From contig CACOMW010000001.1 of assembly GCA_902628365.1 (NCBI GenBank), positions 1 to 64,000 of the forward strand: a DNA stretch of 64,000 bases. The letters are read 5' to 3'. This stretch comes from an uncultured Marinoscillum sp. Lineage in GTDB: Bacteria; Bacteroidota; Bacteroidia; Cytophagales; MED-G16. The translations under genes and the position numbers were made by a program. The notes under the pieces were generated by a model. The model was not told the DNA's origin. It did not search any database and worked only from the letters and a program-made list of their open reading frames with translations. This document shows, one piece after another, positions 62,966-64,000 of this stretch (position 1 is its first letter; each line of letters begins with the position of its first letter).

Positions 62966-63721
62966 TTATTCCTTAATTTTTATTTTCTTCTTGCTTACAT
63001 TTCTAAAAATTATGTTAATATACTCTACACCTAGTGTGAAAAATAAAGCAAAATATATATATCCCTTTGGTATGCTGTAATGAGCTGCTTCTACAATTAA
63101 ATTAAATCCTATAAGTATTAAAAATGATAGTGCTAGAATTTCTAGTGAAGGGTATCTTTCAATAATATTACTAATTTTCGATGCATAAACCATCATTACA
63201 ATTATTGATATTACTACTGCTATAATCATAAGCAAAACTTGTTCAGTAAGTCCTATTGCTGTAAGAATAGAATCTACAGAAAAAATAAAATCTATAGCAA
63301 CGATTTGCCAAACAACAGTATATAATGATGTTACTGATAATGATTTTGAGGGATTGGTATCAAAATTACTATCAATTTTATGGGTAATTTCCATTGAACT
63401 TTTTAGAATGAGAAATATTCCTCCAGCAGCAAGAATAATATCTTTCCAACTTACACTTAAATTTATTCCTGTATCAAATACGTTTTTTGTTTCAAATATA
63501 GGTTCAGTTAATCCAATAAACCATGTAAGCCCAAGTAACATAATTATTCTTAAAATCATTGCTAAAAACAAACCGATAGTTCTAATCCTTTGTCTAAACT
63601 CCTTGTCAACTTTATTTGAAACTATAGAAATAAAAATAATATTATCAACTCCTAATACAATTTCAAGAAAGGTAAGTGTAATAAGTGCAATATAGGTTTC
63701 TAATTCAAAAAATATTTCCAC
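62966..63721 (-). CDS. TerC-family integral membrane protein
   Basis: At 251 residues when started at the GTG at 63721, the protein begins VEIFFELETYIALITLTFLEIVLGVDNIIFI, matching the usual TerC N terminus. The track's TTG start 45 bases upstream adds an unlikely leader. Seven or so membrane helices are visible. The acidic membrane motifs LGVDNIIFISI and DFIFSVDSILTAIGLT are the family hallmarks, thought to bind metal ions. TerC/Alx/MeeF-type proteins are linked to manganese export and to metalation of secreted enzymes. It is convergent with paralogue 3, 8 bases away. Confidence 0.9.
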   Translation of the reverse strand: MEIFFELETYIALITLTFLEIVLGVDNIIFISIVSNKVDKEFRQRIRTIGLFLAMILRIIMLLGLTWFIGLTEPIFETKNVFDTGINLSVSWKDIILAAGGIFLILKSSMEITHKIDSNFDTNPSKSLSVTSLYTVVWQIVAIDFIFSVDSILTAIGLTEQVLLMIIAVVISIIVMMVYASKISNIIERYPSLEILALSFLILIGFNLIVEAAHYSIPKGYIYFALFFTLGVEYINIIFRNVSKKKIKIKE

Positions 63722-63805
63722 AATTAAATGTCTATTAAAGGATATAAAAATATTAAATTTGATCAAATTTTATAGATTTAATATTAAATATTTTATTTAA
63801 AATCA

Positions 63806-64000
63806 ATGAAAAAAATAATTAGTGTATCTAAAATATCCAGGCATTTTCAAGTAGGAAAGCAAGTCGTTAAAGCCTTAAAATCTATTTCAATTTCTATAAA
63901 TCAAAATGAGTATGTTTCATTTATGGGTCCATCGGGTTCAGGAAAATCAACTCTAATGAATATTGTAGGATGTTTAGATACTCCAACTGGTGGTGAATAT
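63806..64000 (+). CDS. ABC transporter ATP-binding protein, 3' cut by window
   Basis: An open frame from the ATG at 63806 to the window end, 65 residues, not in the ORF track. It reads MKKIISVSKISRHFQVGKQ, then VKALKSISISINQNEYVSFMGPSGSGKSTLMNIVGCLDTPTGGEY. Walker A is GPSGSGKST. The NEYVSFMGPSGSGKSTLMNIVGCLD form is typical of the MacB/LolD subfamily, which drives mechanotransmission or lipoprotein export. The permease would lie beyond the window. Confidence 0.9.
   Translation, partial: MKKIISVSKISRHFQVGKQVVKALKSISISINQNEYVSFMGPSGSGKSTLMNIVGCLDTPTGGEY

Noticed and set aside
63722-63766. Upstream TTG start of the TerC ORF
   Set aside because: The GTG at 63721 reproduces the conserved TerC start (EIFFELETYIALITLT); the extra 15 residues match nothing expected.

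Overview
The window is about 64 kb of AT-rich chromosomal DNA from a member of the Bacteroidota, most like a marine, flavobacteria-like lineage. The phylum call rests on several independent signs. There is a 290-residue RpoD without region 1.1. TAnnTTTG -7 boxes stand upstream of both tRNA genes and many CDS. Four proteins end in type IX secretion (T9SS) sorting domains with a YPNP motif. DUF2723 and DUF5916 proteins are present, as is the rel-fur-purA gene order. Genus and species cannot be read from the sequence. TTG and GTG start codons are used in several genes (DUF368, uvrB, DUF2723, terC). Genes are tightly packed. No stretch over about 190 bases lacks a gene, and I see no phage, insertion sequence, CRISPR array or rRNA.

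Layout. 1-8 kb: a broken esterase fused to a MORN-repeat remnant, a Tat-exported Rieske protein, a DUF5916 outer-membrane protein, an alkylglycerol-monooxygenase-like membrane hydroxylase, and an ArsR-pruA pair for proline/glutamate catabolism. 8-14 kb: tRNA-Arg, then a TPR-comA-DUF368-aroE-uvrB run. 14-20 kb: a Gfo/Idh/MocA oxidoreductase, superoxide dismutase, tadA, aspS and a secreted amidohydrolase. 20-28 kb: a thioredoxin-like protein, then the operon icd-leuA-leuC-leuD-leuB-nnr, ending beside a tiny protein that is only a signal peptide plus a T9SS sorting domain. 28-40 kb: a DUF2723 glycosyltransferase-like protein, a TPR lipid-A/pterin segment (PRTase-queD-lpxB), clpP, tig with tRNA-Leu, then rel-fur-purA.

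40-46 kb holds the most unusual locus. A membrane-anchored protein carries 17 copies of a nine-residue F/K-rich unit (consensus GAEFQKFMK). Five older, acidic copies lie in the same nine-residue register near its N terminus. It has its own -7 box, a perfect 15-bp hairpin in its leader and a strong terminator. It is followed by a gluzincin-type metalloprotease/propeller/outer-membrane-barrel protein and a PrsW intramembrane protease. I do not recognise the repeat family.

46-52 kb: a dihydroorotase-like protein whose metal ligands are mostly lost, two family 2 glycosyltransferases, a zinc-ribbon methyltransferase, purB, a 2Fe-2S ferredoxin and rpoD. 52-63 kb: three tandem paralogues of about 1150 residues, with Asp-box beta-propellers and T9SS sorting domains. 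The first two also carry two Calx-beta domains each, and a 70-bp tract at their 3' ends is almost identical. The window closes with a TerC family protein and the start of an ABC transporter ATPase.

Most genes are housekeeping. The accessory biology concerns the cell envelope: T9SS cargo, outer-membrane barrels, polyprenyl-phosphate recycling, lipid A and ether-lipid-type chemistry.
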